A DNA stretch of 64,000 bases, from the NCBI GenBank assembly GCA_040766885.1, contig JAXGPP010000010.1, positions 124,001 through 188,000 on the forward strand, written 5' to 3'. The DNA is from JAXGPP01 sp040766885. GTDB taxonomy: Bacteria > Planctomycetota > Planctomycetia > Pirellulales > Thermoguttaceae. Position 1 is the first letter of the stretch. Every line of letters begins with the position of its first letter. The position numbers and the translations under genes are program-made. This document shows, in pieces, positions 34,638 to 42,322 of the stretch. Under the pieces are notes generated by a model. The model had not been told where the DNA came from, did not search any database, and saw only the letters and a list, made by a program, of their open reading frames with translations.

Positions 34638-36410
34638 ATGCCGGCCAGTCAAGACACCACCGCTCTTTCGCTCCCCGGCGATGTGGCGTCGTGTCATGAG
34701 ATGCTCCAAAGTCTTGCTCGGACGCTCCAGGAGCGGGACCGCCGGATTGCCCAGTTGGAAGCGGCCATGGAGGCGTTGATCCGCCAGCGTTATGCCCCGA
34801 AGCGGGAACGCTACACGGATCCGGACCAGCAACTCCTGTTCGACGAACCGGGCGAGGTCGCCGAACCGCTTGAATCGCCCGGCGAGGAGGAGGACGACGA
34901 TTCGTCCGCCAAAAAGAGAAGGAAGAGACGGGGCGGAAAGGGGCGGCGGATTCTCGACGCCGAGGCGGCTCGCGAAAAGCTGTTCCACAAGCTGACCGAC
35001 GAGCAGAAGGTGTGCCCCAAGTGCGGCGCTCCGCTGGTGATCGTGTTGGTGGACGGTCTGCTGCAATGGGCCCACCGGCCGGCCAAGATCTACGGCATCC
35101 AGCACGTCCATGAAAAGGGCTTCTGCCAGTGCTGCCACGAGCACGTGGTGGTGGCCGACAAGCCGCCGCAGATGATCGAAAAAGGGGCGGCCGACGCCAG
35201 CCTGCTGGCCCACCTGACGACCTCCAATAAGGGCGACCACCTGCCCACCTACCGCTATGAAGAGATCAGCCTTCGCCATGGCTGGTGGCTCCCCCGCAGC
35301 ACGCAGGTTGGCTGGCTGGGGCAGACGGCCGTGACGGCCGTGATCCTCTACAGTTGGATGGCCAGCCGCGTGCTGGGAGGAAAGCTGCTCAGCACGGACG
35401 CCACCGGCGTCCGGGTCCTGGAGCCGGGGTCGGGGCAGGCTCAAAAGGGAACCGTCTGGGTCTACTGTGGGCAGCGGGAGGTCTGCCCCTATCTCGTCTA
35501 CGAGTACACCCGCAGCGGCGACGGCGAGGCGCCGCGGCGCTTCCTTGACGGGTATGCCGGTTATCTGCAGGCCGATGCCGCCTCGGTCTTCGATCAACTC
35601 TATCGCGGAGGAACCGTCTTCGAAGTGGCCTGCGGGGCCCACATGCGACGCTACTTCTACAAGGCCCGTCACTCGGCGGCGCTGGAGGCTCACCGTGCGC
35701 TGGTCTCGTTCCGGCAGCTCTACATGCTGGAGCGGGAGCTGGCGGGCGTTTCGGATGATGAGAGACGCGCGCTGCGACAGGAGCGGGCGATGCCGATCCT
35801 CGACGAGTTCAAGGCATGGCTCGACAACATGGCGCCCGTGGTGGTTCCCAAGACCGAGATTGCCACGGCGGTCGGGTACGCATTGAACCAGTGGGACGCC
35901 TTCGTCCGTTACTGCGACCACGGCTGGCTGTTGATCGACAACACCCGCAGCGAGCGGGCGCTGCGTCCCATCGCCGTGGGCAGGAACAACTGGCTCTTCT
36001 TCGGAAGCGACGGCGGCGGGCGGACGGGAGCCATCTTGTATTCGCTCGTCTGCTCGGCGAAGGCCAATCGGGTACACCCGTACTTCTACCTGGAAGACAT
36101 CTACCGCCGTCTGCCGAAGATCCGCCAGCATGAATCCCTGCTGCCGGTGCTGCGGGACGCCTGCGGTCAAGTCGAACTGCCAGGCGGCGCCCGTCCGCGT
36201 CTGGAACGGCTGGACAGCCCGCTCGACTACCTCCGCATCCTCAAGGACCATCCTCGTCCGCTCATCGAACGGCTGCGCGCCGACTCGCAGCTCGATCCGG
36301 CCCTCGTGGCCGAACTCAACGCCCTGCTGCCCGATCGCTGGCTATCGGAGCATCCCGAGGCGTTTCTGGAAATCAACCGCCGCACCCGGATCGTCGGCGA
36401 AGCCGCCTGA
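34638..36410 (+). CDS. tnpC: IS66 transposase TnpC
   Basis: A 590-residue DDE transposase. ATG 34638 follows AGGAAG; TTG 34596 is a poorer start. An N-terminal leucine-zipper-like coil (LARTLQERDRRIAQLEAAMEAL), a zinc-binding region (CPKCG at 126-130 and CQCC at 163-166) and the catalytic core are all present: Asp254 (LSTDATGV), Asp313 (LQADAASV) and Glu439 (NTRSERALRPI). The C-terminal tail is of the IS66_C type (YFYLEDIYRRLP). The frame is complete and ends 92 bases before the element's right end. Confidence 0.95.
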   Translation: MPASQDTTALSLPGDVASCHEMLQSLARTLQERDRRIAQLEAAMEALIRQRYAPKRERYTDPDQQLLFDEPGEVAEPLESPGEEEDDDSSAKKRRKRRGGKGRRILDAEAAREKLFHKLTDEQKVCPKCGAPLVIVLVDGLLQWAHRPAKIYGIQHVHEKGFCQCCHEHVVVADKPPQMIEKGAADASLLAHLTTSNKGDHLPTYRYEEISLRHGWWLPRSTQVGWLGQTAVTAVILYSWMASRVLGGKLLSTDATGVRVLEPGSGQAQKGTVWVYCGQREVCPYLVYEYTRSGDGEAPRRFLDGYAGYLQADAASVFDQLYRGGTVFEVACGAHMRRYFYKARHSAALEAHRALVSFRQLYMLERELAGVSDDERRALRQERAMPILDEFKAWLDNMAPVVVPKTEIATAVGYALNQWDAFVRYCDHGWLLIDNTRSERALRPIAVGRNNWLFFGSDGGGRTGAILYSLVCSAKANRVHPYFYLEDIYRRLPKIRQHESLLPVLRDACGQVELPGGARPRLERLDSPLDYLRILKDHPRPLIERLRADSQLDPALVAELNALLPDRWLSEHPEAFLEINRRTRIVGEAA

Positions 36411-36502
36411 CCCACGGCCCCCGGCCTCCCGCCCTGGCACAGCGGATGTCGCGCCCCCGCCCCGCGGCCTCAAGATCGGCATGTAGTTCGTGGAACGCTT
36501 AC

Positions 36503-36873
36503 TCTTCAGTGACGACACCATCAGCCATGATCCCGCCCAGCACCGCGTGAAGCCGTTGCAGATCTGCCGTGACCTCGTCGTAGTACCTCGTGGAGAGCAG
36601 TTGGTCGCAGAACCAAGATAGGTCATCGCGCTCGTCTTCAGTGATCTCGCCATCCGCCATGATCTCCTCGACCTTGGCCCGCAGTTCGTTGAAGGGATGA
36701 AAGTGCCGCACGTCCTCGTGATCGGCGATCCATTGTCGAAGAAACCGGAACTCCTGCACCGAGATCTTCTTGTCAGTGGTAATCCCTTCGAGAAGTCCCA
36801 GTAATGAGTTGCCCGCCTTATCGATGCGCGATTTGCCAGTGAACCTGTAGTACGCTTCGTGATCTTCGTGCAT
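36503..36873 (-). pseudogene. 5' part of a BRCT-domain gene split by IS66
   Basis: From ATG 36873 (MHEDHEAYYRFTG, after AAGGGGAG) the frame encodes an N-terminal TerB-like region: SRIDKAGNSLLGLLEGITTD, LRAKVEEIMADGEITEDERD and HAVLGGIMADGVVTEE, at which point the IS66 end introduces a stop. Its continuation is at 32213-32741; joining them gives a 299-residue TerB-TerB-BRCT protein. The acidic IMADGxITExE repeats recall tellurite-resistance TerB domains. The truncated product could still be made but lacks the BRCT domain. Confidence 0.85.
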
Positions 36874-37708
36874 GGTCACTCCCCTTCAGCATGATTGCCG
36901 CCCGTGTCGTTCACGCGTCCTCACGCGCTTCGCACCTTACCACAGTGCCAGTGGCCCTGCAACTTCGCAGCCTTGAGACTCCCCCGGCCGTGTGCCGGGA
37001 AATGCGTTGGCGTCGCCGTCGGAACGCACCTTGCAGAGACCCCAGAATTCGACCGGAGAATGATTAACCGCGCGATCAGGTTCTCAACGAGCCACCCTCG
37101 CAAGCCCATCACGCCACCGGCCCACATCGGCCTGCCCGGCCTCCGCGTGCATTTTCCCAGCCGCGCACGCGATGGCAGGCAATAGCCCACGGCGCAAGCC
37201 GTGGGACGCCGGCCCCGGAAAGACGCCCCAGCCCCGCCAGGGGCAACAGACGTGTCCAGGCAGCCCTTTCGCCCCTGCGTCCAGGACAAAATCTACTCGC
37301 CAAGGGCGTCGCCCGCATGTTCGGCCGCGATCCCTGGCGGCATAACCCCGTGGGAGCCGCCCACGTCGTCCGTCGCAACCTTTTGGCTGCCATTAGCTTG
37401 GGAACGCGATTTCGTTTGGCCCTCGGCGTGTTCTCCCGCCGACACATGTGGCACAACCGGCGGCGCTACCGCGGCACCGCCAGCACGGTCGCGATCGTCG
37501 GCGGGGGCCGGGCGTGTTATGCGCACCGCAGAACACGCTGCCCCAATCTGCAGGTCGTTCGGGTAAGTGCTTGATGGACAGCCAGCCCAGAGCGAAAATG
37601 ACCGGCATTGCGATGCGCGTTATGCCGCCGGAATCGCCGCGATAACTCACTGCGGCGCCGCCGGCCCGGCGGCAGAATTACCTGGTTCGGCGGCGGAGGG
37701 CTTACGTC
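36874..37708. other. Intergenic region with palindromic repeats
   Basis: No convincing gene in 835 bases. It contains a perfect GNRA-type hairpin, CCCACGGC-GCAA-GCCGTGGG (37186-37205), and about 25 bases further on the sequence CCAGCCCCGCCAGGGGCAACAG (with one break counted as CCAGCCCCGCC then AGGGGCAACAG), related to an inverted copy near 47627-47655. Such elements are dispersed in planctomycete genomes. Confidence 0.6.
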
Positions 37709-38026
37709 GTGGACATCACCTACGTCAGCGAATCTGATTTCCTCGAGCCGTGCGAGCGGGCGATTCGTTCCGAGCGTATCGCCCTGTCGGCCGGCGAGCC
37801 GATTCGAATCGACTTGGACGCCGAGAAGCCCGGCTACTCAGGCCAAGTCGTAGTCGAGATCCGCGCTGGCGATGGCAGTGGCTTCGGGTCTGATTTCCAG
37901 GCTTCCGATCCGACTCGATTCCCGGCCCGTATCCGTGCGGCGGCGACGGCTTTATTCAACTGCGGTTGCTCCGGTCAGTTCCTGATAACACACCGCAACC
38001 GCGTGCTGGAGATCACTCAACAATGA
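37709..38026 (+). CDS. Small protein, first gene of a cassette-like pair
   Basis: A 105-residue protein from GTG 37709 (VDITYVSESDFLEPCERA). Not a family I can name. The C-terminal half (FPARIRAAATALFNCGCSGQFL-type block, then THRNRVLEITQQ) suggests a small alpha/beta DNA- or protein-binding fold; similar C-termini occur in accessory small proteins. The stop overlaps the ATG of the next gene (ATGA at 38023-38026). The pair is followed within two bases by an attC-like structure, so it may be an integron gene cassette. Confidence 0.6.
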   Translation: MDITYVSESDFLEPCERAIRSERIALSAGEPIRIDLDAEKPGYSGQVVVEIRAGDGSGFGSDFQASDPTRFPARIRAAATALFNCGCSGQFLITHRNRVLEITQQ

Positions 38027-38238
38027 CTGGCACCTACGCAACGATCCAAGCCGACGTGCAGCAGCGCAGCGGGCGGTCGATCAGGACCTGCTGGATTGCC
38101 CATGTCAAGTCCCTCAACGGACTGCCGATGCGGACAGCTCCAAATCGGCGATCGCTGAACTATCGTGTTCATCCGTGTCCGGCCTGGGCCCGGCCACTGA
38201 TCGAAGAAGCGTTGAGGCGTCGCGGAGTGCTGGCGTAG
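38023..38238 (+). CDS. Small conserved protein (TCWIAHVK family), second gene of the pair
   Basis: A 71-residue basic protein. The motif RTCWIAHVKSLNGLPMR followed by APNRRSLNYRVHPCP and a helix WARPLIEEALRRRGVLA matches a widespread small family in which an [KR]TCWIAHVKELNGL core is nearly invariant; it occurs in accessory DNA and phage-like regions, and I know no proven function. It is coupled to the upstream gene by a four-base overlap. Its TAG stop is immediately followed by GCCGAAC of the attC-like element, as in gene cassettes. Confidence 0.7.
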   Translation: MTGTYATIQADVQQRSGRSIRTCWIAHVKSLNGLPMRTAPNRRSLNYRVHPCPAWARPLIEEALRRRGVLA

Positions 38239-38239
38239 G

Positions 38240-38308
38240 GCCGAACCAGACGCTGCACCCGACCGGGGCCGCAAAACCGGCCCCGGCTGATGAGCTTGTG
38301 CGTTCGAA
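38240..38308 (+). repeat. Integron attC-like recombination site
   Basis: Outer boxes GCCGAAC (38240-38246, R''-like) and GTTCGAA (38302-38308, R'-like) match over CGAAC. Inside, CGCTGCA can pair with TGAGCT leaving one unpaired G, like the extrahelical base of attC L boxes. The centre is a perfect 9-bp hairpin, CCGGGGCCG (38263-38271) with CGGCCCCGG (38278-38286). It starts one base after a CDS stop, the normal cassette layout. Translated, it gives NQTLHPTGAA, a tag common at the ends of environmental bacterial proteins. R' is imperfect and no integrase is in the window. Confidence 0.55.
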
Positions 38309-38646
38309 TCCACTCGCGTCCCCTGCCGCTGAATTCTGAGCGGGCAAGCAAATCTGTATCGGTGTCGTCGGGTTGCGTGCATGACACAGTCGATTGCTAT
38401 GCTCCCAGCGGTTCTCGTTGCCTGACCAAAGACGAATCGTCCTGTGTCACGAACGGCAGGGTTGCCAGCCTGCCTCGGTCACACCGACCGCCGGTTCGAA
38501 CTCTGCTTGCCAGACTGCTTCGGTCGCCCCCACCGACGCCCCCGAGCGCCTGCAACTTAAGAATCCGCGATTGGACATTTCCATTGGAGCCGGCGACACC
38601 TCGCGCCCGAGGCTCCCGGTCGACCACGGGCGGGCGCGCGGCCTAG

Positions 38647-38722
38647 ATTCTGCATTCATTATTCGCTATTCAGCATTCACAATTCGATCACCACCCCGAA
38701 ACCCACCCCCTCCAGAATCTCC
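38647..38722 (+). repeat. Heptamer element, short copy (5 units)
   Basis: Units ATTCTGC, ATTCATT, ATTCGCT, ATTCAGC, ATTCACA (38647-38681) then ATTCGATCACC. The first unit, the last three units and the run-out match the 24-unit array at 28189. The left flank GGCGCGCGGCCTAG (11 of 14 identical) and right flank CCCCCTCCAGAATCTCC (38706-38722, identical) are shared. Confidence 0.9.
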
Positions 38723-38744
38723 GAAAAACGGGCCCGCTGGCCTA

Positions 38745-38774
38745 TTGACAAGAATACATATACATGGGTATACT
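38745..38774 (+). promoter_or_regulatory. Near-consensus sigma-70 promoter without a gene
   Basis: TTGACA (38745-38750), an 18-base spacer and TATACT (38769-38774). The spacer AGAATACATATACATGGG closely resembles that of the promoter at 26376-26405. No plus-strand gene follows for over 2.6 kb, so it may transcribe a non-coding RNA or be a relic. Confidence 0.6.
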
Positions 38775-39189
38775 ATACCGTGGCGGCGGAACCTCCGTCC
38801 GCTGGCACGGCCTCGCCCGACCGCTCAGACTGCGCCCGTGTCCGCTCTTTGAAAATTCGACACTCTCACCACCGCCTCCCGGTGCGACTCTCTCCGCGCT
38901 CATTCCTGGTCTAGAAAGCGATAGGCCGATAACCACCATGATTCTCTCTGCTCCCTCCGCTCCCTCCTGTTATTTGCTGGCTACTGGCCTAATCGTCCCC
39001 TCTATAGACTTCAACACTGAAGCCAAAAGGGTGGATTCACTTGCGCCCAGCCGAGTGGCCAGAAAACCCTATCCGCCTTGCGCTTGTGATTTCCCGCCGT
39101 GACGTATCCAACCGAAACACCCTCAAGGGCGTTTCGCTTGGCGATTGGAAGCCACTTTCACCCTCGCGCGAGCCGCTCCGCAATCCCGC

Positions 39190-40677
39190 TCAGGCGGCCG
39201 ATCGACGCTGGATGGTGTCGCGCGGCTTTCCACCCTCAACGGGCGCGATGAGCGCTCTCGGGTGCGTGACCGGCCGCGATCCGGCCTTCCGGTCGAGCCA
39301 CTTGTGAACCCGGTGCATGGCCTGCGTGGCCAGGAGCTTGACGAGAAACACCGGAATCGTCGCCAGCGCCTTCATCCGCACCTGCCAGTGCATCGCGCGG
39401 GCGATCTTGAGCACCACGCCCGCCACGTGGAGCGGCGTGTGGAAGCGGCGGTCGATCTGCTTGCGAAGCTGGGCGATCTTCCGCGCCGAGCAGGCGTCGC
39501 TGTAGACGAACCCCTCCTCGTCGATGTGGTAGCCCGGCGTCCGCTGCACCAGTTCGCTCAAACCCGAATACGGCTCGTTCCGCAGCCGCGAAACGTGGAT
39601 CAGGTCCACCCCCAGCGACCGGGCAAACGGCGCGATCTCGAGCATCTGCTCTTCTGTCTCGCCGATGTTCCCCACGATGAAGTAGGCGTTGAGCACCATC
39701 TTCGTCTGGCGGAGGACTTCAAACCGCTGGCGGATCTGCGCGACGTTGAACCCCTTGCCCATCGACTTGAGCGTCGCATCCTGCGCCGATTCAACCCCCA
39801 GCAAGAGGCCGATGAAGCCCGCCTCTTCCATCCTCCGGATCACTTCCGGGTGGTCGGCCAGTTCCAGCCGCGCATTGACAATGTAGTGCTTGCGGACCTT
39901 CCGGGCGATGAGCAGATCGCAGATCTCCATCACCCGGTCGGGCAAGTAGGTAAACACATCGTCGACGAAGATGATGAGATCGGCCGGCGACTCCTCGATC
40001 TCACGGACGATGGATTCGGCCGAGCGGGGCGCCCAGGTCCGCCGGACTCCCCACGGGTTCACCGCGAAGCTGCAGAACTTGCAGCGGAACGGGCAGCCGC
40101 GCGAACCGGCGATCATGTCGACCTTGATCCCCGTGCTGATCCCCTTGCTCGTGAGGTAGTACGGCTTGCGCCGCAGGTCGCGCGCGGGCAGCAGGTCGTC
40201 GCTCAGCGGGGCGTTGGCGCGGGGCGCGTTGTGGATCATCCGGCCGTCGGGGCCGCGGTAGGTGAGACCGGCGATCTCCGACCACGGACGGCCGCTGGCG
40301 ATCTCCGCGATCGCCTGCTCGCCGTCGCCGCACACCACCGCGTCAATATTCGGGCAGGCGTCGAGCCAGGCCTGCGGGTCCTGCGTGGCCGTCCGGCCCC
40401 CCACGATCGTCGTGATGCCCGCAGGCAAGGCGTTGATGTCGTCGCGAATGAGCTCCAGGTTCCGCGGCCAGTTGATCGAGTAGCAGACCAGGTCGGTCTC
40501 CGGACGCAGAAACGGCAGCGTGCTGGGTTTCCGCTCGTGCCGGAAGTTGATCAGTTCAAGGCGTTCGGCGTACGGCCTCAATGCGGCAGCGATGTACTCC
40601 AGTCCCAGCGGCGGGAAGGAAGTCATCGAACTGCTCGTGCGCGGGTAGGGATAAACGCACAACGCGTGGCGGTACAT
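39190..40677 (-). CDS. B12-binding-type radical SAM protein
   Basis: A 495-residue protein from ATG 40677 (MYRHALCVYPYPRT). The N-terminal 140 residues form a cobalamin-binding-like Rossmann domain (SFPPLGLEYIAAAL, IVGGRTATQDP, VVCGDGEQAIAEIA). The radical SAM core follows with the 4Fe-4S motif CPFRCKFC at 195-202, then LIIFVDDVF, HYIVNARLELAD and GLLLGVESAQDATLKSMGKG. The C-terminal region (AGVVLKIARAMHWQ) may be membrane-associated. Such enzymes methylate or rearrange lipids, cofactors or antibiotics; substrate unknown. Longer frames to 40812 have a non-homologous start. No partner gene. Confidence 0.88.
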   Translation of the reverse strand: MYRHALCVYPYPRTSSSMTSFPPLGLEYIAAALRPYAERLELINFRHERKPSTLPFLRPETDLVCYSINWPRNLELIRDDINALPAGITTIVGGRTATQDPQAWLDACPNIDAVVCGDGEQAIAEIASGRPWSEIAGLTYRGPDGRMIHNAPRANAPLSDDLLPARDLRRKPYYLTSKGISTGIKVDMIAGSRGCPFRCKFCSFAVNPWGVRRTWAPRSAESIVREIEESPADLIIFVDDVFTYLPDRVMEICDLLIARKVRKHYIVNARLELADHPEVIRRMEEAGFIGLLLGVESAQDATLKSMGKGFNVAQIRQRFEVLRQTKMVLNAYFIVGNIGETEEQMLEIAPFARSLGVDLIHVSRLRNEPYSGLSELVQRTPGYHIDEEGFVYSDACSARKIAQLRKQIDRRFHTPLHVAGVVLKIARAMHWQVRMKALATIPVFLVKLLATQAMHRVHKWLDRKAGSRPVTHPRALIAPVEGGKPRDTIQRRSAA

Positions 40678-41430
40678 GGTACACGATGTCAGTTCGGGTC
40701 TGGTTGCAGGTCGGCCCCCCTGGCCGATCCGCGTCGCTACATAGACGAGTCCCGCCGGAAAAAAGTAGCAGGCGGGCGGGCAGCGGGGCCCATTGTACGC
40801 GAGGGGCGGCAATTCGACCTACGCCAAAAAAACAGCCGCCCCTGCCGATTTTTCCTCTTGCCACTTAGGCCACACATGGCGCACATTAGTACACAAAGCC
40901 GTGCCGGCGGGGCCGCGGAAGCCGCTTCCCGATTTCTTCCGTAATGCGAGGCATTCAAAATGTACCGGCCACTGACCTGGAGAACGTCTCGAACTGACCG
41001 AAACATACCCCCCTAAGATTCATGGTTCCAGAAGTGAACTTCAACACGTACCTCACAAGTATGGCAAAGTTACGTCGAACCGCCATGTATTCAACTGCTT
41101 ATACAAACGCCACTTACGGCCTCAGGCCAGATCCAAGATTTTTAACGCAACGCTTTATTGTTGCGCATCAGCCGCCCTGCAGCCCGCCCTCCACCGGTCC
41201 TTCCCCGTCGCCTCGGGCACGGTCACCAAGCCAGCCCCCCGGAGATTGACCACGGGAAGAACCAGCGGCGAGAATGGCCCCGTGGAGCGTTGAGTGAAAA
41301 GATGGGTAAGCATCGCGGATCCAACTGTCGCCTTTCGCTCCCGCGAAAGCTGCGTCCTTCCGCGGAGCGGCGTCATGATCGACGCGGCCGGTGCGAGCGA
41401 GCAAGTCTCTTGAAACAGGAGCCATCAACC
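40678..41430. other. Gene-free region, partly AT-rich
   Basis: About 750 bases between divergent genes. Bases 40940-41160 are clearly lower in GC. A CGCAAC-loop-GTTGCG hairpin is at 41146-41165. I see no gene, promoter of good quality or known RNA. Confidence 0.5.
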
Positions 41431-42291
41431 ATGAGAACTGCGGCTGCCTTCCTGCTGCTGGTGTCTGCCGCGCAGGCACAGAATCTGAAGTCCGACATTC
41501 CCTACGCCGATCCCGCCCACGCGCGCCAGGTGCTCGACATCTATGCCCCCGACGGCGCGAAGGAACTGCCCGTCGTGTTCTGGATCCACGGCGGCGGCTG
41601 GCAGGCCGGCGACAAGGCCGACGTCCAGATCAAGCCGCGAGTCTTCACCGAGCGCGGCTTCGTCTTCGTCTCGACAAACTACCGGCTGCTGCCCGAAGTG
41701 GAAATGGACGTCCTCATCCGCGACGTCGCCAAGGCCCTCGGCTGGGTGCACCGGAACATCGCCGGGCACGGAGGCGATCCGAAGCGGATCTTCGTCATGG
41801 GGCATTCGGCCGGCGCGCAGCTTGCCGCCCTGATTTCGATCGACGACCGCTACCTGAAAGCCGAAGGGGTGCCGTTTGAGGTCCTCAAGGGCTGCGTGCC
41901 GGTCGACGGCGATACCTACGACCTGCCGGCGATGATCTTTACGGCGGAAATTCGCCAGGCGGTCCACGGCCTGCCGCTGCCGACGGTCGGGCACCGCGTG
42001 AAGTTCGGCAACGACCCCAAGAAGCACATCGACTTCTCCGCCGTCACGCACGTGGCGAAGGGCAAAGGCATTCCGCCGTTTCTGATCCTTCACGTGGCCG
42101 GGCATCCCGACGTCACCGCGCAGGCGCGGCGTCTGGGCGCGGTGCTCCAGCAAGCCGAAATTCCGGTCACCGTATTTGGCGCGCCGGAAACCACGCACCG
42201 GAAACTGAACGCCGACCTCGGATTGCCCGACGATCCCGCCACGGCGGAGCTATTCAAGTTCCTCGACCCGCTCGTTGCCCCCGCGCGCTAG
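41431..42291 (+). CDS. Secreted alpha/beta hydrolase (carboxylesterase type)
   Basis: A 286-residue exported esterase. ATG 41431 follows AGGAG (41417-41421) and gives a signal peptide RTAAAFLLLVSAAQAQ. The hormone-sensitive-lipase-like layout is present: oxyanion motif HGGGW at 53-57, YRLLPE, and nucleophile GHSAG at 124-128 (Ser126). The acid Asp is probably in HVAGHPDVTAQA and the His in ETTHRKLN. Many such planctomycete enzymes deacetylate plant or algal polysaccharides. The next gene on the opposite strand ends 31 bases further. Substrate unknown. Confidence 0.85.
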   Translation: MRTAAAFLLLVSAAQAQNLKSDIPYADPAHARQVLDIYAPDGAKELPVVFWIHGGGWQAGDKADVQIKPRVFTERGFVFVSTNYRLLPEVEMDVLIRDVAKALGWVHRNIAGHGGDPKRIFVMGHSAGAQLAALISIDDRYLKAEGVPFEVLKGCVPVDGDTYDLPAMIFTAEIRQAVHGLPLPTVGHRVKFGNDPKKHIDFSAVTHVAKGKGIPPFLILHVAGHPDVTAQARRLGAVLQQAEIPVTVFGAPETTHRKLNADLGLPDDPATAELFKFLDPLVAPAR

Positions 42292-42322
42292 ATCCAATCC
42301 GCCAACAGTCGCCGGCACGATC

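Larger units (their letters stand above)
32750..36502 (+). mobile_element. IS66-family insertion sequence with passenger gene
   Basis: A 3753-base element. The left end GTAAGCGTACGTCCA and the inverted right end GTAAGCGTTCCACGA share the GTAAGCGT start typical of IS66. It is flanked by a perfect 8-base duplication TCTTCAGT (32742-32749 and 36503-36510), the usual IS66 size. Content in order: tnpA, tnpB, a SEC-C-motif passenger and tnpC, all on the plus strand and all intact. It interrupts a minus-strand TerB-BRCT gene. Perfect duplicates and intact frames point to recent movement. Confidence 0.95.
38309..39189. other. Non-coding region with repeats and an orphan promoter
   Basis: No believable gene. 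It holds two imperfect tandem copies of a TTGCCAG-C/A-CTGC-CTCGGTC-type repeat (about 38465-38550; a weaker relative lies near 30245-30290), the short heptamer element (38647-38722) and a consensus promoter (38745-38774) pointing into gene-free DNA. Confidence 0.6.

Noticed and set aside
33222..36251. 1009-residue minus-strand frame across IS66
   Set aside because: It is antisense to tnpB, the passenger and tnpC, all of which have clear family motifs; it is a GC-rich shadow.
37201..37566. 121-residue plus-strand frame after the IS66-split gene
   Set aside because: Covers palindromic repeat DNA; no domain pattern and frames open on both strands.
38290..38312. tRNA-like T-loop (GTTCGAATCC)
   Set aside because: No matching acceptor or anticodon stems; the sequence is better explained as the R' end of an attC-like structure.
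41022..41249. Small gene in the AT-rich spacer
   Set aside because: No ribosome site, no homology-like pattern, and it runs into the leader of the esterase gene.
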